DNA from: an uncultured Acetatifactor sp.
Lineage (GTDB): Bacteria > Bacillota > Clostridia > Lachnospirales > Lachnospiraceae
DNA: 64,000 bases
Direction of reading: 5' to 3'
NCBI GenBank assembly: GCA_910580225.1
Contig: CAJTXE010000007.1
Span: 52,520 to 116,519 of the forward strand
Shown: positions 55,018 through 64,000 of the stretch, piece by piece
Position numbering within the stretch: the stretch's first letter is position 1
Layout: each line of letters begins with the position of its first letter
Translations under genes and position numbers: made by a program
The notes under the pieces: generated by a model
What the model was told of the DNA's origin: nothing
The model's database searches: none
Seen by the model: the letters and a program-made list of their open reading frames with translations, nothing else

Positions 55018-56763
55018 CTATTCCAATACATACTTCTGCTGAAATTCCTGGAACTTCCTGCGGTATTCCTCGCTTCCGTTGCGGAATTCCCGCAATTGTT
55101 CATGAAGGCTCATGTTCTGCCTGGCCATGTCCAGGATACAGCCTGCGATATTGGAGCAATGGTCCGCGGTCCGCTCCAGATCCGTCAGCAGGTCCGACCA
55201 GACAAATCCTGCCGTAATGGAACAGCCCCCCTGCTGCATGCGGCGGATGTGCCGGGTGCGCATCTCCTCCTTCAGACGGTCTATCACCTGTTCCAAAGGT
55301 TCCACCATGGCGGCGGCCTCCAGTTCCTGTCCCAGGAATGCCCACAGGGACAGATCCAGAATCTCTTCCACCGCCCCGCAGAGCACCTGCAGCTCCCGGC
55401 GGGCCTCGTCGGTAAATGTCCGCTCCTTTTCCGCCATTTCCTCCGCCGCTCTGAGCAGATTCACGGCATGATCGGCAATCCGTTCGAAATCCCCGATGAT
55501 CTTCAGCAGCTTGGCTGCTTCCGTGCTGTCGGAAGCGGAGATCTGCAGTGCGCTGAGCTTCACCAGATAGGTACTTAAGATATCCTCGTAATAATCCGTT
55601 TTCTCTTCCTTCAGACGGATGGAGTCCGCCAGTTCCGGCGTCAGATTTCCCAATGCGGCAATGGACTCTTTCAGGGATTCCACAGCCAGTTCCGCCATGG
55701 ACCCGGTTACCCTGTGGCAGCGTTCCAGGGCGATGGAGGGCGCGGCAAAAAAGCGCTCGTCCAGTTCCCTGTATTCCTCCTTCTGCTTCTCCTCCGGCAC
55801 CATCCGGGTCACCAGTTTTTCCAGTACCCCGGAGAGCGGCAGCATCAGCAGCAGGCACAGAAGGTTAAATACGGTATGGGCCGCCGCAATGCCGAACAGA
55901 GAGGCCGGCGTCTCCAGAAACTGCAGGTGAAAAACCCCTCTGGCCACGCCGAACAGGGTAAGCCATACCGCCGTTCCGATGCAGTTGAAGGACAGGTGCA
56001 CCATGGCCGCCCGCCTGGCGTTTTTGTTGGCTCCCACAGCGGAAAGCATGGCTGTGACGCAGGTACCGATATTCTGGCCCATGATGATGGGAATGGCCGC
56101 GCCGTAGGATATCTGCCCCGTCACAGCCAGGGCCTGCAGGATACCGACGGAGGCGGAACTGGACTGGATAACGGCAGTCAGCACGGCTCCCGCCAGAACG
56201 CCCAGGACAGGATTCCGGAACATGACGAACAACTGCTGAAAGGCAGGAAGCTTACTCAGTCCGGATACCGCGCCGGACATGGTCTCCATGCCGAACATCA
56301 GCGTGGCAAAGCCCAGAAAAATCATGCCTGTATCTTTCTTTTTCTCTCCCTTGCAGAACATATACAGAATGATGCCCGCCAGGGCCAGCAGGGGCGTAAA
56401 GGAGGAGGGCTTCAGCAGGCGGATGTACCAGCTGCCGCTGTCGATGCCCGCCAGGCTTAAAATCCAGGCCGTCACCGTGGTTCCCACATTGGCTCCCATG
56501 ATCACATTGACGGCCTGCCGTAATGTCATAAGCCCTGAATTGACAAATCCAACCACCATTACCGTGGTGGCCGAGGAACTCTGGATTACCGCGGTCACCG
56601 CCAGTCCCGTCAGCAGCCCGGCCACCCGGCCCGTGGTAAATTTTCCCAGAAGGGCCCGCAGCTTTCCGCCTGCCCTGCGCTCCAGTGCCTGTCCCATGAC
56701 GCTCATACCGAATAAAAACAGGCTTAAGCCGCCGATCAATGTCAGTGCGTTAAAAATATCCAT
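55018..56763 (-). CDS. Na/Pi cotransporter family protein with PhoU-like C-terminal domain
   Basis: 581 aa. Two inverted halves carry AVIQSSSATTVMVVGFVNSG (about 57) and AVIQSSSASVGILQALAVTG (about 195), the QSSSA signature of the family, with about eight membrane helices. Residues about 340-560 form a helical PhoU-like domain. It moves phosphate with sodium. A single gene; no other phosphate genes are in view. Confidence 0.92.
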   Translation of the reverse strand: MDIFNALTLIGGLSLFLFGMSVMGQALERRAGGKLRALLGKFTTGRVAGLLTGLAVTAVIQSSSATTVMVVGFVNSGLMTLRQAVNVIMGANVGTTVTAWILSLAGIDSGSWYIRLLKPSSFTPLLALAGIILYMFCKGEKKKDTGMIFLGFATLMFGMETMSGAVSGLSKLPAFQQLFVMFRNPVLGVLAGAVLTAVIQSSSASVGILQALAVTGQISYGAAIPIIMGQNIGTCVTAMLSAVGANKNARRAAMVHLSFNCIGTAVWLTLFGVARGVFHLQFLETPASLFGIAAAHTVFNLLCLLLMLPLSGVLEKLVTRMVPEEKQKEEYRELDERFFAAPSIALERCHRVTGSMAELAVESLKESIAALGNLTPELADSIRLKEEKTDYYEDILSTYLVKLSALQISASDSTEAAKLLKIIGDFERIADHAVNLLRAAEEMAEKERTFTDEARRELQVLCGAVEEILDLSLWAFLGQELEAAAMVEPLEQVIDRLKEEMRTRHIRRMQQGGCSITAGFVWSDLLTDLERTADHCSNIAGCILDMARQNMSLHEQLREFRNGSEEYRRKFQEFQQKYVLE

Positions 56764-56883
56764 ACTTTTCTCCTGTGCGTTCTTTTTGCTTTTTACGTCC
56801 GCTTTCTTTTTTCCTTATTTATTCCCGGTTTTTGGTGAAAAATCCGGGAATGTTTCCGGATTTCCGTTCACATCCCCTGTCTG

Positions 56884-57858
56884 TCAGAGACAGATGAAAA
56901 TAAAATACAGAACATATCCAACCAACATGGCTATTCCGCCGGAACGTCCCAGCTTTCTCCCTTTTACGCTGCAGACCAGAAGCAGAACCCCTGCCGCGGC
57001 CGCCGTCCACATATCGGCGTAAAATTCCGTTGAAAAGGGAACCGGCGTAATCAGCGCGGACACGCCCACCACAAACAGGATGTTGAAAATATTGCTGCCC
57101 ACGATATTGCCGATGGCAATGTCCGCGTTTCCCTTGGCTGATGCGGCCACAGAGGTAAACAGCTCCGGCAGGGAGGTCCCCAGGGCTACAATGGTCAAAC
57201 CGATAAACCTCTCGCTCATACCGAAGAGTCTGGCCAGATCCGTGGCCGCGTCCACTGCGATCTGGCTTCCCAGCACGATCATCACAAGGCCTCCCAGAGT
57301 GCTGAGAACAGAGAGCCAAAAGGAGGCTTTTTTCCCCTGAACAGAGGCGGCCGTCAAATCTCCGCCCGGCTCCAAAACACGGTTTTTCCGCACCGACGTA
57401 TGCAGCAGATAGCCCATATAGGCCAAAAACAGCAGCGTCAGCACCGTCCCTTCCCAAAATCCCACAGCGCCTCCCGAACTCTGAAACAGCAGAAGCAAAG
57501 TGACCCCGATCATGAACGGCATATCCCGAAACAGGGTGTGGGCGGAAACCGCCAGAGGCGCCACCACCGAGGACAACCCCAGAATAATCAGAATATTCAG
57601 AATATTGCTGCCCAGAATATTGCCGATGGTGATATCCGCATTCCCCTTCATCGCAGCCGTTATGCTCACCGCGGCCTCCGGCGCGCTGGTACCCATGGCC
57701 ACAATGGTCAGCCCGATAACCAGTTGGGGAATACCGAAGCGCCTGGCAATACCGGAGGCGCCGTCCACAAAACGGTCCGCTCCCTTCACCAGCAGCACAA
57801 ACCCAAGAACCAATAATAACAGCGACACAGCCAGAGCATACATTTCTCCCATTTCCAT
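56884..57858 (-). CDS. Calcium/sodium antiporter (CaCA family, YrbG-like)
   Basis: 324 aa with ten membrane segments in two halves. Alpha repeats: GTSAPEAAVSITAAMKGNAD with NILGSNILNI, and GTSLPELFTSVAASAKGNAD with NIVGSNIFNI, with the ion-binding Glu in each. The ATG at 57858 follows AGGAGG; the frame extends upstream to 58011 but that region is the riboswitch terminator. It exchanges Ca2+ or a similar divalent ion. The upstream yybP-ykoY riboswitch suggests Mn2+ is a relevant ion. Confidence 0.92.
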   Translation of the reverse strand: MEMGEMYALAVSLLLLVLGFVLLVKGADRFVDGASGIARRFGIPQLVIGLTIVAMGTSAPEAAVSITAAMKGNADITIGNILGSNILNILIILGLSSVVAPLAVSAHTLFRDMPFMIGVTLLLLFQSSGGAVGFWEGTVLTLLFLAYMGYLLHTSVRKNRVLEPGGDLTAASVQGKKASFWLSVLSTLGGLVMIVLGSQIAVDAATDLARLFGMSERFIGLTIVALGTSLPELFTSVAASAKGNADIAIGNIVGSNIFNILFVVGVSALITPVPFSTEFYADMWTAAAAGVLLLVCSVKGRKLGRSGGIAMLVGYVLYFIFICL

Positions 57859-57985
57859 CTCTACCTTTCCTCCTTTTTCAATACCGCAGCTCTTGTACTC
57901 CTGTCCGAAAGTTTTCCCTGACAGCACAGCCCTTATCCCCCGAGACATGCAGGTCATCCTCTGAAAAAACAGCGCTTTCCTTTGG

Positions 57986-58036
57986 CTAAAAAAGCGAGTA
58001 CTCTGCTGCATAATATCTATACAACAAAGTCTCGCT
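57986..58036 (-). terminator. Riboswitch-controlled terminator
   Basis: On the minus strand AGCGAG-A-CTTTGTTG pairs with CAGCAGAG-TA-CTCGCT (some G-U pairs), followed by a T6 run. The 5' arm is also the 3' arm of the riboswitch aptamer, so ligand binding would prevent termination. Confidence 0.8.
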
Positions 58037-58139
58037 TCTCACTTACAAAGCCGGATTCACCTCCGCGGACTTACTCCGGAAGAAAATCGTATTGACGGCA
58101 AGGTAAACATGGAATGCATCCATGCAAGCTACTCCCTTT
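58025..58139 (-). ncRNA. yybP-ykoY manganese riboswitch
   Basis: On the minus strand the 5' strand is AAAGGGAGTAGC, followed by a hairpin, CCGTCA, then GTGAATCCGGCTTTGTAAG and the closing strand GCGAGACTTTG. These match the conserved blocks of the yybP-ykoY class, which senses Mn2+. It sits between the promoter at 58150-58178 and the CaCA antiporter, with an overlapping terminator. Confidence 0.87.
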
Positions 58140-58149
58140 ATCATGGTCA

Positions 58150-58178
58150 GTGTAACACAGGAAATATTATCCTGTCAA
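58150..58178 (-). promoter_or_regulatory. Promoter for riboswitch and antiporter
   Basis: On the minus strand TTGACA (58178-58173) and TTACAC (58155-58150) are 17 bp apart, 10 nt before the riboswitch. Confidence 0.6.
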
Positions 58179-58221
58179 TCGAAATATTTTGGTTTATTCC
58201 GTTTTGATTCCCTTCCCCACA

Positions 58222-58908
58222 TCACCCGGTCCGCTGGATCAGGCACTCTTCATGGAAAGGTTTCACCACAAAAGCATCCGCCCCAAGCGCCAGCGTCAAT
58301 TTTACACTGCTTTCCTGAGAACGGGCCGATAACATGATCACTTTTAAATCCGGATGTTCCTTTTTAATCCGCCGCAACGTCTCCATCCCGTCCATTACCG
58401 GCATCCCGATGTCCAATACACATACATCCACTGTTTCCTTCTGCAGAATATTCAGACATTCCTGCCCGTTTTCTGCCAACAAAACAGTATGCCCTTTTGA
58501 AGTCAGAATATCTGTCAATATCATTCTCATAAACTCTGCATCGTCTGTAACCAATACTTTCCTGCCTCTCCCTTCAGAAGGAATGGGCACATAATCGAAA
58601 ATACTGTCTGCCTGGCTCTGGTTCAGAATGGGGTCTTCTTCCTGCTTTCTGCAATCGGTTTCGTTCAGAATCGTGGCTTCTTCCTGCCTTCTGCAGTCGG
58701 TTTCCCACAGGGGCTTTATACCCAATAACTCGTCTGCACTTACCTTCAGAACTTCCGAAATCTTAGGTACCATGGCGATATCCGGATAGGAGATATTCAT
58801 CTCCCACCTGGATATTGCCTGAGGCGTAACATTCAGCAACGCTGCCACTTCCCCCTGAGTCATGTTCTGCTTTTGCCGCCTGTACTTAATAATTCCTCCG
58901 ATATTCAT
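58222..58908 (-). CDS. XRE helix-turn-helix fused to a C-terminal receiver domain
   Basis: 228 aa. The N-terminal Cro/CI-type HTH (IIKYRRQKQNMTQGEVAALL, then NVTPQAISRWEMN) is followed by a linker with a 14-residue tandem repeat (ETDCRRQEEATILN / ETDCRKQEEDPILN), then a CheY-like receiver: VLVTDDAEFMRM, VLDIGMPVMDG with Asp166, MLSARS and VKPFHEE. The order is reversed relative to normal response regulators. Start ATG at 58908 with GGAGG upstream. A partner kinase is not encoded next to it; the kinases at 49-54 kb are candidates. Confidence 0.88.
   Translation of the reverse strand: MNIGGIIKYRRQKQNMTQGEVAALLNVTPQAISRWEMNISYPDIAMVPKISEVLKVSADELLGIKPLWETDCRRQEEATILNETDCRKQEEDPILNQSQADSIFDYVPIPSEGRGRKVLVTDDAEFMRMILTDILTSKGHTVLLAENGQECLNILQKETVDVCVLDIGMPVMDGMETLRRIKKEHPDLKVIMLSARSQESSVKLTLALGADAFVVKPFHEECLIQRTG
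58621..58704 (-). repeat. Tandem 42-bp repeat in the XRE-receiver linker
   Basis: Two adjacent 42-nt units (58621-58662, 58663-58704) with only a few differences encode the two 14-residue linker repeats, keeping the frame. Confidence 0.85.
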
Positions 58909-59021
58909 CGCTTTCCTCCGTTTCCGCGCCGCTGCGCTTTCCATTTCGTCAGACCTTACGATGAATTCAGTTTACCATGGCAGACTGCGCTGCGTCAAAC
59001 AAGCGGCAATTGCATACAAAT

Positions 59022-62000
59022 TTAATCCGTCATTCTCTCCTGCGATTTCTTTTTTCCATATATACTTAATATTGCCAGCATGAGAAACAGCGGAATCAGA
59101 TAAGTTACAACAGAACTGTCTTCTCCGGTTTTCGGAGACGTTACCGTCCCTGCACCGTCAGCCTGGTTTGGCTCGTCCTTCTTTTCTTCTTCCGGCTTTC
59201 CGCCTTCCGGTTTTGTTTCCTCAGAAGTCTTTTTGGAAACCTGAATCAATACTTCCACACTTCCAACTTCATAAGTCAGCTTTACGCTGTGATTTTCGAC
59301 AGAAAGCGTATCCATATAAGCTTTTGTAAATGTCAGGATCGTAGATCCACTCTTCAACGAATAATGCGCAGGATCAATTGTCTTTCCATCCACTTCCAAA
59401 GTTTTCAACCGATCCAGTGCACCGCTGGATTTAATCACAATTTCGTCACTTTCTCCAATTTGATATTGCTTTACCAACCGGCCATTTGAATCAGTTGTAT
59501 ACTCATAGTCTGTTTCCACGATTATTTCCGGCTCTCTGGAAATCTGATAAATCACTTCAAAGTTTTTCTCATAATTACCTGCATCCTGACGAACTGCCTT
59601 TACTTCCACCATACCTCCCGGAACTGGTTCCGCTTTTGGATTTTCCCAAACCCAACCATCAGGAAGCGCTACCTTATCCATGCTGTTAATATCGGAAGGA
59701 AGCTGAATTTTCGTCTCTTCAGCTGTCGGAATCTTTTCGGGTTCAACCGCTTTTTCGATTGTATATTCTGCGGAAACAGAACCTGTATAATTTCCTTTTC
59801 CCATCACCTTCAAGATATAATTTCCAGCATTTACATTGGTATCATTGACTATGGTATAATCTGTTCCTTTTACCAGGAGAATTTCTTTTCCATCCGTTCC
59901 TGTCAATGTAACAGATACCACTTCTCTGGTCTGTTCCTTTCCATTATAAACCAGAGGGCTATTGTCCAATGTTATAACGGCATCAGAAATACTCATACCC
60001 TCAATGGTCCATTCCTGTGTGGAGTTCTGAGTACCTATGGTATAGTTTACGTTATCCAGTGCAACAGCTTTTGCCGTATAAGTGCCAGGCGAGACAGCCG
60101 TGTTATTTTCATAACTGATTACCTGTGCTTTATCGTCGCCTACCAGATCATCCTGGTTTACTTCAGCCGTAACTCTGTGTTCCTGCCCATCATATACCGC
60201 AGCAAATTCACCGCTCCAGATCAGGGACACCGGTTTGGGCTGAATCGACATCACTGCCTCCACATAATGGATCGCATAATTCGGATTGTTCTCATCTGTC
60301 AAAGTTCCCTGCAGAATACCATATCCGCCTTCTTTCACTGTCTCGCCCTCTTCACGGATCAAATGACCAGACAGTACTTCACCTGACACCATTCCCGATG
60401 TCTGATAAGTCAGTTTAGGATCCTCTTCTGTTCCATATACTTTGCTCTGAGCTTCTGCGGTAACTGTTACCTGTCTGCGGAGAATTTCTCCCCAATCACC
60501 CTCTACCTCGGAAGCAGTTAAAGAATACCATTTGGCATCTTCGCCTGTCAGTTTCATATCGCTGACTTTTACCCTGCACTGACCCACTGCAGCTGATTTA
60601 TAGACATACTTCGCAGAAATAAGTACTGTATCACCTTCAATTTTTCCTTCAAACTCCGGAGTCAGACCGGTACCGTCAGAAACAGTTGTACCATCGTAAA
60701 CTTTCTTCACAATGCCGCTGAAATCGACAGCCAGCGCCTTGGGCCTGATCTCAACAGATTTTGACGAAACAGAGGATGCCAGATTATCTGTTCCCAGAAA
60801 ACGCACACTCAGTTCCTGTTTCCCTGTATTCAGCAGTTTCTCGGTTGTCCTGTAAGTTAAAGTTCCGGTTCCATTCTCATTTAAAGTCACGGCTTCTCCG
60901 AGCTGAACCTCCCCCTGGAAAAGCGCAATCTGTCCATCCGCCGGATTTAAATTCCTGGCCGCAATATTGGTCGCAACAACTGTGGCGTTCACGGTAATGG
61001 TCTCTCCATAATGATATTCCGTTTTATCTGTTGTCACATTTACAATTTCTGAACCAGACTGTCTGATGATATAATCCTTTGCGGCATCCTCCGGTAATAT
61101 ATAATTTCCGCTTTTATCACCGCTTAAACCTGTAGCCCGGGCCGTATGTGTACCTACCGTGTTGGACTCACCTCCGGATACCAGAACCGTAAGTGCATCA
61201 TTATTTACCAAATTACCTGCAGTTGCAATAACAGCTCTGCCGTCATTGTAATAGCGGTCCTCTCCTGTATTCTCCCATTGTAATGTCACAAGCCGCTTTG
61301 ATACAGTCAACTTTCCTGCTTCAAATTTGATATCATAGTTTGCACTGGAAAGACCTGAAGGCACAATTTTGTAATCTCCTACATTTTCGTACTGCTTATA
61401 GGTATATTTGTAAGACAGAGTCCCGCCAAGTACCTTCTCGTCTTCTCCGCTTACAAAACCGCTGTAGGTGACACCATTGTTTTCAGGCATATCGCCATAT
61501 GTAACAGTCCCGTCGTTGGCTTTCACAGTCAGACCGGCTTTTCCCACAGTCACTTTTACTGTGCAGACAGTCACATCGGTAAATTCATACCCCCCAAGTG
61601 TACCACTGTATAATACGTTGATATCATATACTCCTGCTCCCGGCCTTTCGGTTCCTGTCATGTCCAAACGGAAGCCGCTGCTGTCCTGGACACCGTTCAA
61701 TTCTGCTTTCAGACCGGAATTCAATGTCAAAATATCATTCCATGTCTCACCATATACAGGGTCAGCCTTAACAGTCACCGCATTTTGTGCTGTTGCCGCC
61801 TCATTACCTGCTGTAAAGCTGACAGTCATAACCGTAAAGGAAATCTCTCCCGATTTCTTTCCCTGATAGTTGCCGCTTTGGGGCACGAACTCATACCCAA
61901 TGGAACCTTCATCCCCATTGTCCAGTTTCTTCAATACATCTACCAAGGTACTGTAGTCTGAATATTCTGTATTTTTATAAGTATACTTTGTTGTACCCTC

Positions 62001-64000
62001 TACCGGATTCCCGTTTTTATCTGTAAAAACAGGCTCCTGGAACTTGCCGTCCTTCCAGATAACAAACTGTGTCTGAACCGTCTTATCATCATAGTCAATG
62101 GGATTAATCGTTAACGTCCCATTTTGATACGTAATTTCGTAATTGGCAGCTGCATTTACATTTCCTCTTACAATGCGGGCATCCGACGGAATAATCTGCC
62201 AGGAACCTGCATCACTGCCGTCTGCTGCCAATTGGATATTGCTCAGCTGGTCTGTCTCTGCCAATCCTTCCACATTCACCATGGAAACAGCTGCCGTGAG
62301 AGCTTCTCCATAGGAAATCGTCTGATCTTGTGCAGTAATTGTCAGCGTTTTCTTTTCGATTGTCAAGGTCACAGTATTGGAACTCTCTGCGGCATTATAT
62401 TCACCGCTTTTGGCAGCAATCCTGGCTTTTATTTCATAGGTACCGGCATTAACCGGAAGACCTTCCGTATATTCGCCCCCCTGGCTGCTTCTATATAAAT
62501 AGGTAACACTGGGGTTTGAAACCAAAGCACCGTCCAGAGTTACTTTCAGATCCATTCGTGACGCCTCTACGGCTCTGCCGGTATAAATTTCTTTCATATT
62601 TGTAGTCATAAACTCTGCCGTTGGAGCTTTTCTTACATATGCAGTATTATTCAATACCGGGCCATTTACAAATGCAGGACTTTTATTAGAAGGACTGTTT
62701 TCAGCCGGGTGAGATGTGATAACATTAATATCCATGTTACCTATAACGGTTTCAGCTCCCACCAGTAACCAGCTTTCTCTTTCGTAACCGGATACCGCCC
62801 CGTCATTTCCGCCTGTAGGATCATTCCATGTCACATCGACAACATACCACGCGCCGTCAATCTGTACATAGTTCCACATATGAGCTCCGCCTTTGTCAGC
62901 GTTGCTGCTGCGTGCATTCCCATCTACCAGTACACAGGGAATCCCAACTCTGTCACACAGTATCTTAAAAGCACGGGCGTATCCTTCACAAACCGGACCT
63001 TCTGTACCGATGCTTCCCTTCAGGGCGCTCATACATTCATGTGCCATCTCAGGGCCATTACCTCCCCCCGATACAATCGTGTTATACTGATTATGCTTTG
63101 TTAACCAGTCATTAAAGTAGGTAATCTTTTCAACCGGAGTATTTCCTTTTACTCCTATATTGGCAATGCAGCTCTCTCTCTCGGCAATCCCGGCTTTGAT
63201 TGCCGCCTCACTTTGATAGTTGTCTTTTCGTATATCGAACTCATCACTCTTCAACACAAAATAGAAAGTCACTTTGCCGTTTCCAAAAGAATAAAGCATT
63301 ATGGTTTGACCAGACAGCCAGAACACTTCCGGGTGATCCCTGTCAAATGCATCGAATGCCGCGCGAATATAAGCGCCCGCCTCCGCCGCTATCCTTGAAC
63401 GTTCTTCCTCATTCGCATATGGCATCTGTACAACTTCAATTTGACCGGCCGCAAAACTGGCATCGTCAATCAGAATATCATTCTCTCCATCATTATCCGC
63501 GCCTTCAACCAATTTATTATAGAGGTTCAGCGCATATGCTTCCTGGTCCATATTAATCCGGTCAATCCACTTCTCGTAATTGCCCTCTTTTAATGTGGCT
63601 TTTCCGTTTTCATCCAGTCCAAAAAAATCCCATTGAGGCACAGATGTCTCGATTGTGCCCAGATCAACCCATACATACTGAAGTTCTTCCGTCCCAATCT
63701 CTTCTGCGTTTTCTGCACTCTCATCCTCCGGAACGGAAAGATCTGTTCCGACCTCTTCGGACCCTGCTGCTTCTGAATCAGCAGCTTCTGTCTGCCCCGG
63801 AATGCTTTCTTCCAAGTCAGCTCCTTCCGTGTCTGTTGAAATCGTTTCGTCAGAATCATTTTCTGCTGACGCCGAAATATCTGTCTCTTCTGAAGCATTT
63901 TCCTCTGATTCGGCCGCTTCTGTCTCTCCTGGAATGTTTCCTTCCGAATCAGCAGCTTCTGTCTGCCCCGGAATGCTTTCTTCCAAGTCAGCTCCTTCCG
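59022..64000 (-). CDS. Large wall-anchored surface protein with transglutaminase-like domain (5' end beyond window)
   Basis: At least 1,659 codons; the frame stays open to the window edge, so the signal peptide is not seen. From the visible start: an acidic repeat region (about 100 aa), a transglutaminase-like domain with VCEGYARAF (Cys333), GGAHMWNYV (His369) and WYVVDVTWNDP (Asp384), numbered from the codon at 63986, then many beta-rich MBG/YDG-type and Ig-like modules (LTITAQDQTISYGEALTAAV, LTVKANDGTVTYGD, VTVTAEAQSKVYGTEEDP). The C-terminus is SPKTGE, a hydrophobic helix and KKKSQERMTD: a sortase signal with S in place of L. Probable adhesin or cell-surface enzyme. Confidence 0.88.
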   Translation of the reverse strand, partial: EGADLEESIPGQTEAADSEGNIPGETEAAESEENASEETDISASAENDSDETISTDTEGADLEESIPGQTEAADSEAAGSEEVGTDLSVPEDESAENAEEIGTEELQYVWVDLGTIETSVPQWDFFGLDENGKATLKEGNYEKWIDRINMDQEAYALNLYNKLVEGADNDGENDILIDDASFAAGQIEVVQMPYANEEERSRIAAEAGAYIRAAFDAFDRDHPEVFWLSGQTIMLYSFGNGKVTFYFVLKSDEFDIRKDNYQSEAAIKAGIAERESCIANIGVKGNTPVEKITYFNDWLTKHNQYNTIVSGGGNGPEMAHECMSALKGSIGTEGPVCEGYARAFKILCDRVGIPCVLVDGNARSSNADKGGAHMWNYVQIDGAWYVVDVTWNDPTGGNDGAVSGYERESWLLVGAETVIGNMDINVITSHPAENSPSNKSPAFVNGPVLNNTAYVRKAPTAEFMTTNMKEIYTGRAVEASRMDLKVTLDGALVSNPSVTYLYRSSQGGEYTEGLPVNAGTYEIKARIAAKSGEYNAAESSNTVTLTIEKKTLTITAQDQTISYGEALTAAVSMVNVEGLAETDQLSNIQLAADGSDAGSWQIIPSDARIVRGNVNAAANYEITYQNGTLTINPIDYDDKTVQTQFVIWKDGKFQEPVFTDKNGNPVEGTTKYTYKNTEYSDYSTLVDVLKKLDNGDEGSIGYEFVPQSGNYQGKKSGEISFTVMTVSFTAGNEAATAQNAVTVKADPVYGETWNDILTLNSGLKAELNGVQDSSGFRLDMTGTERPGAGVYDINVLYSGTLGGYEFTDVTVCTVKVTVGKAGLTVKANDGTVTYGDMPENNGVTYSGFVSGEDEKVLGGTLSYKYTYKQYENVGDYKIVPSGLSSANYDIKFEAGKLTVSKRLVTLQWENTGEDRYYNDGRAVIATAGNLVNNDALTVLVSGGESNTVGTHTARATGLSGDKSGNYILPEDAAKDYIIRQSGSEIVNVTTDKTEYHYGETITVNATVVATNIAARNLNPADGQIALFQGEVQLGEAVTLNENGTGTLTYRTTEKLLNTGKQELSVRFLGTDNLASSVSSKSVEIRPKALAVDFSGIVKKVYDGTTVSDGTGLTPEFEGKIEGDTVLISAKYVYKSAAVGQCRVKVSDMKLTGEDAKWYSLTASEVEGDWGEILRRQVTVTAEAQSKVYGTEEDPKLTYQTSGMVSGEVLSGHLIREEGETVKEGGYGILQGTLTDENNPNYAIHYVEAVMSIQPKPVSLIWSGEFAAVYDGQEHRVTAEVNQDDLVGDDKAQVISYENNTAVSPGTYTAKAVALDNVNYTIGTQNSTQEWTIEGMSISDAVITLDNSPLVYNGKEQTREVVSVTLTGTDGKEILLVKGTDYTIVNDTNVNAGNYILKVMGKGNYTGSVSAEYTIEKAVEPEKIPTAEETKIQLPSDINSMDKVALPDGWVWENPKAEPVPGGMVEVKAVRQDAGNYEKNFEVIYQISREPEIIVETDYEYTTDSNGRLVKQYQIGESDEIVIKSSGALDRLKTLEVDGKTIDPAHYSLKSGSTILTFTKAYMDTLSVENHSVKLTYEVGSVEVLIQVSKKTSEETKPEGGKPEEEKKDEPNQADGAGTVTSPKTGEDSSVVTYLIPLFLMLAILSIYGKKKSQERMTD
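63775..64000 (-). repeat. 171-bp period acidic repeats at the N-terminal side of the surface protein
   Basis: A 55-bp segment at 63775-63829 recurs exactly at 63946-64000, 171 bp (57 codons) apart, and the second copy reaches the window edge. Both encode ADLEESIPGQTEAADSE. More copies probably lie outside. Confidence 0.85.

Noticed and set aside
63775..64000. CRISPR-like direct repeats
   Set aside because: The repeats are in frame inside a coding region with a 57-codon period.

Overview
The window reads as a chromosomal segment of a Gram-positive Clostridia, most likely Lachnospiraceae. Reasons: the secA-prfB pair; a CIRCE element; YtrA-type GntR and PadR regulators; DUF4364, DUF2812, DUF975 and DUF4190 proteins; an SPKTG-anchored surface protein; and strong AGGAGG-type ribosome binding sites. 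No rRNA, insertion sequence, prophage or CRISPR array was seen. There is one tRNA.

Layout. 1-3.6 kb: start of rho (cut by the window edge), a DUF4364 protein, the AAA+ ATPase RarA/MgsA and a NYN nuclease-like protein with two OST-HTH domains. 3.8-8.9 kb: an AraC regulator divergent from a four-gene carbohydrate operon (isomerase, two Gfo/Idh/MocA dehydrogenases, isomerase). 9-10.5 kb: a PadR/DUF2812 operon led by an unlisted 57-aa membrane ORF behind a palindromic operator. 10.6-18 kb: housekeeping genes (htpG under CIRCE, a parvulin lipoprotein, ilvE-type aminotransferase, dihydrofolate reductase, beta-CASP metallo-hydrolase). 18.1-19.2 kb: an acyltransferase.

19.2-28.9 kb holds a tightly packed six-gene operon: a transmembrane Ser/Thr kinase with extracellular TPRs, a 51-aa membrane protein, a TPR/LRR protein, a 1,300-aa VWA protein, an Ig-like membrane protein and a zinc-ribbon membrane protein. 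It looks like an uncharacterised cell-surface signalling or assembly system and is a prime candidate for the undescribed system.

29-36 kb: GNAT acetyltransferase, tRNA-Gly(GCC), a pair of ABC half-transporters and small envelope proteins, one with an HExxH motif. 36-40 kb: prfB, with a programmed +1 frameshift at an unusual UAA stop, and secA. 40-49 kb: a YtrA-type GntR/ABC operon, NUDIX, an SLC13-like permease, a MerR-methyltransferase fusion and a flavodoxin-SCP2-like-membrane fusion.

49-59 kb: a signalling block with a receiver protein, a hybrid kinase ending in HPt, and a hybrid kinase ending in a DegV fatty-acid-binding domain (the second prime candidate). Nearby lie a Na/Pi cotransporter, a CaCA antiporter behind a yybP-ykoY Mn2+ riboswitch, and an XRE-receiver fusion. 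59-64 kb: a large wall-anchored protein with a transglutaminase-like domain, MBG/Ig-like repeats and an acidic repeat region, running off the right edge.
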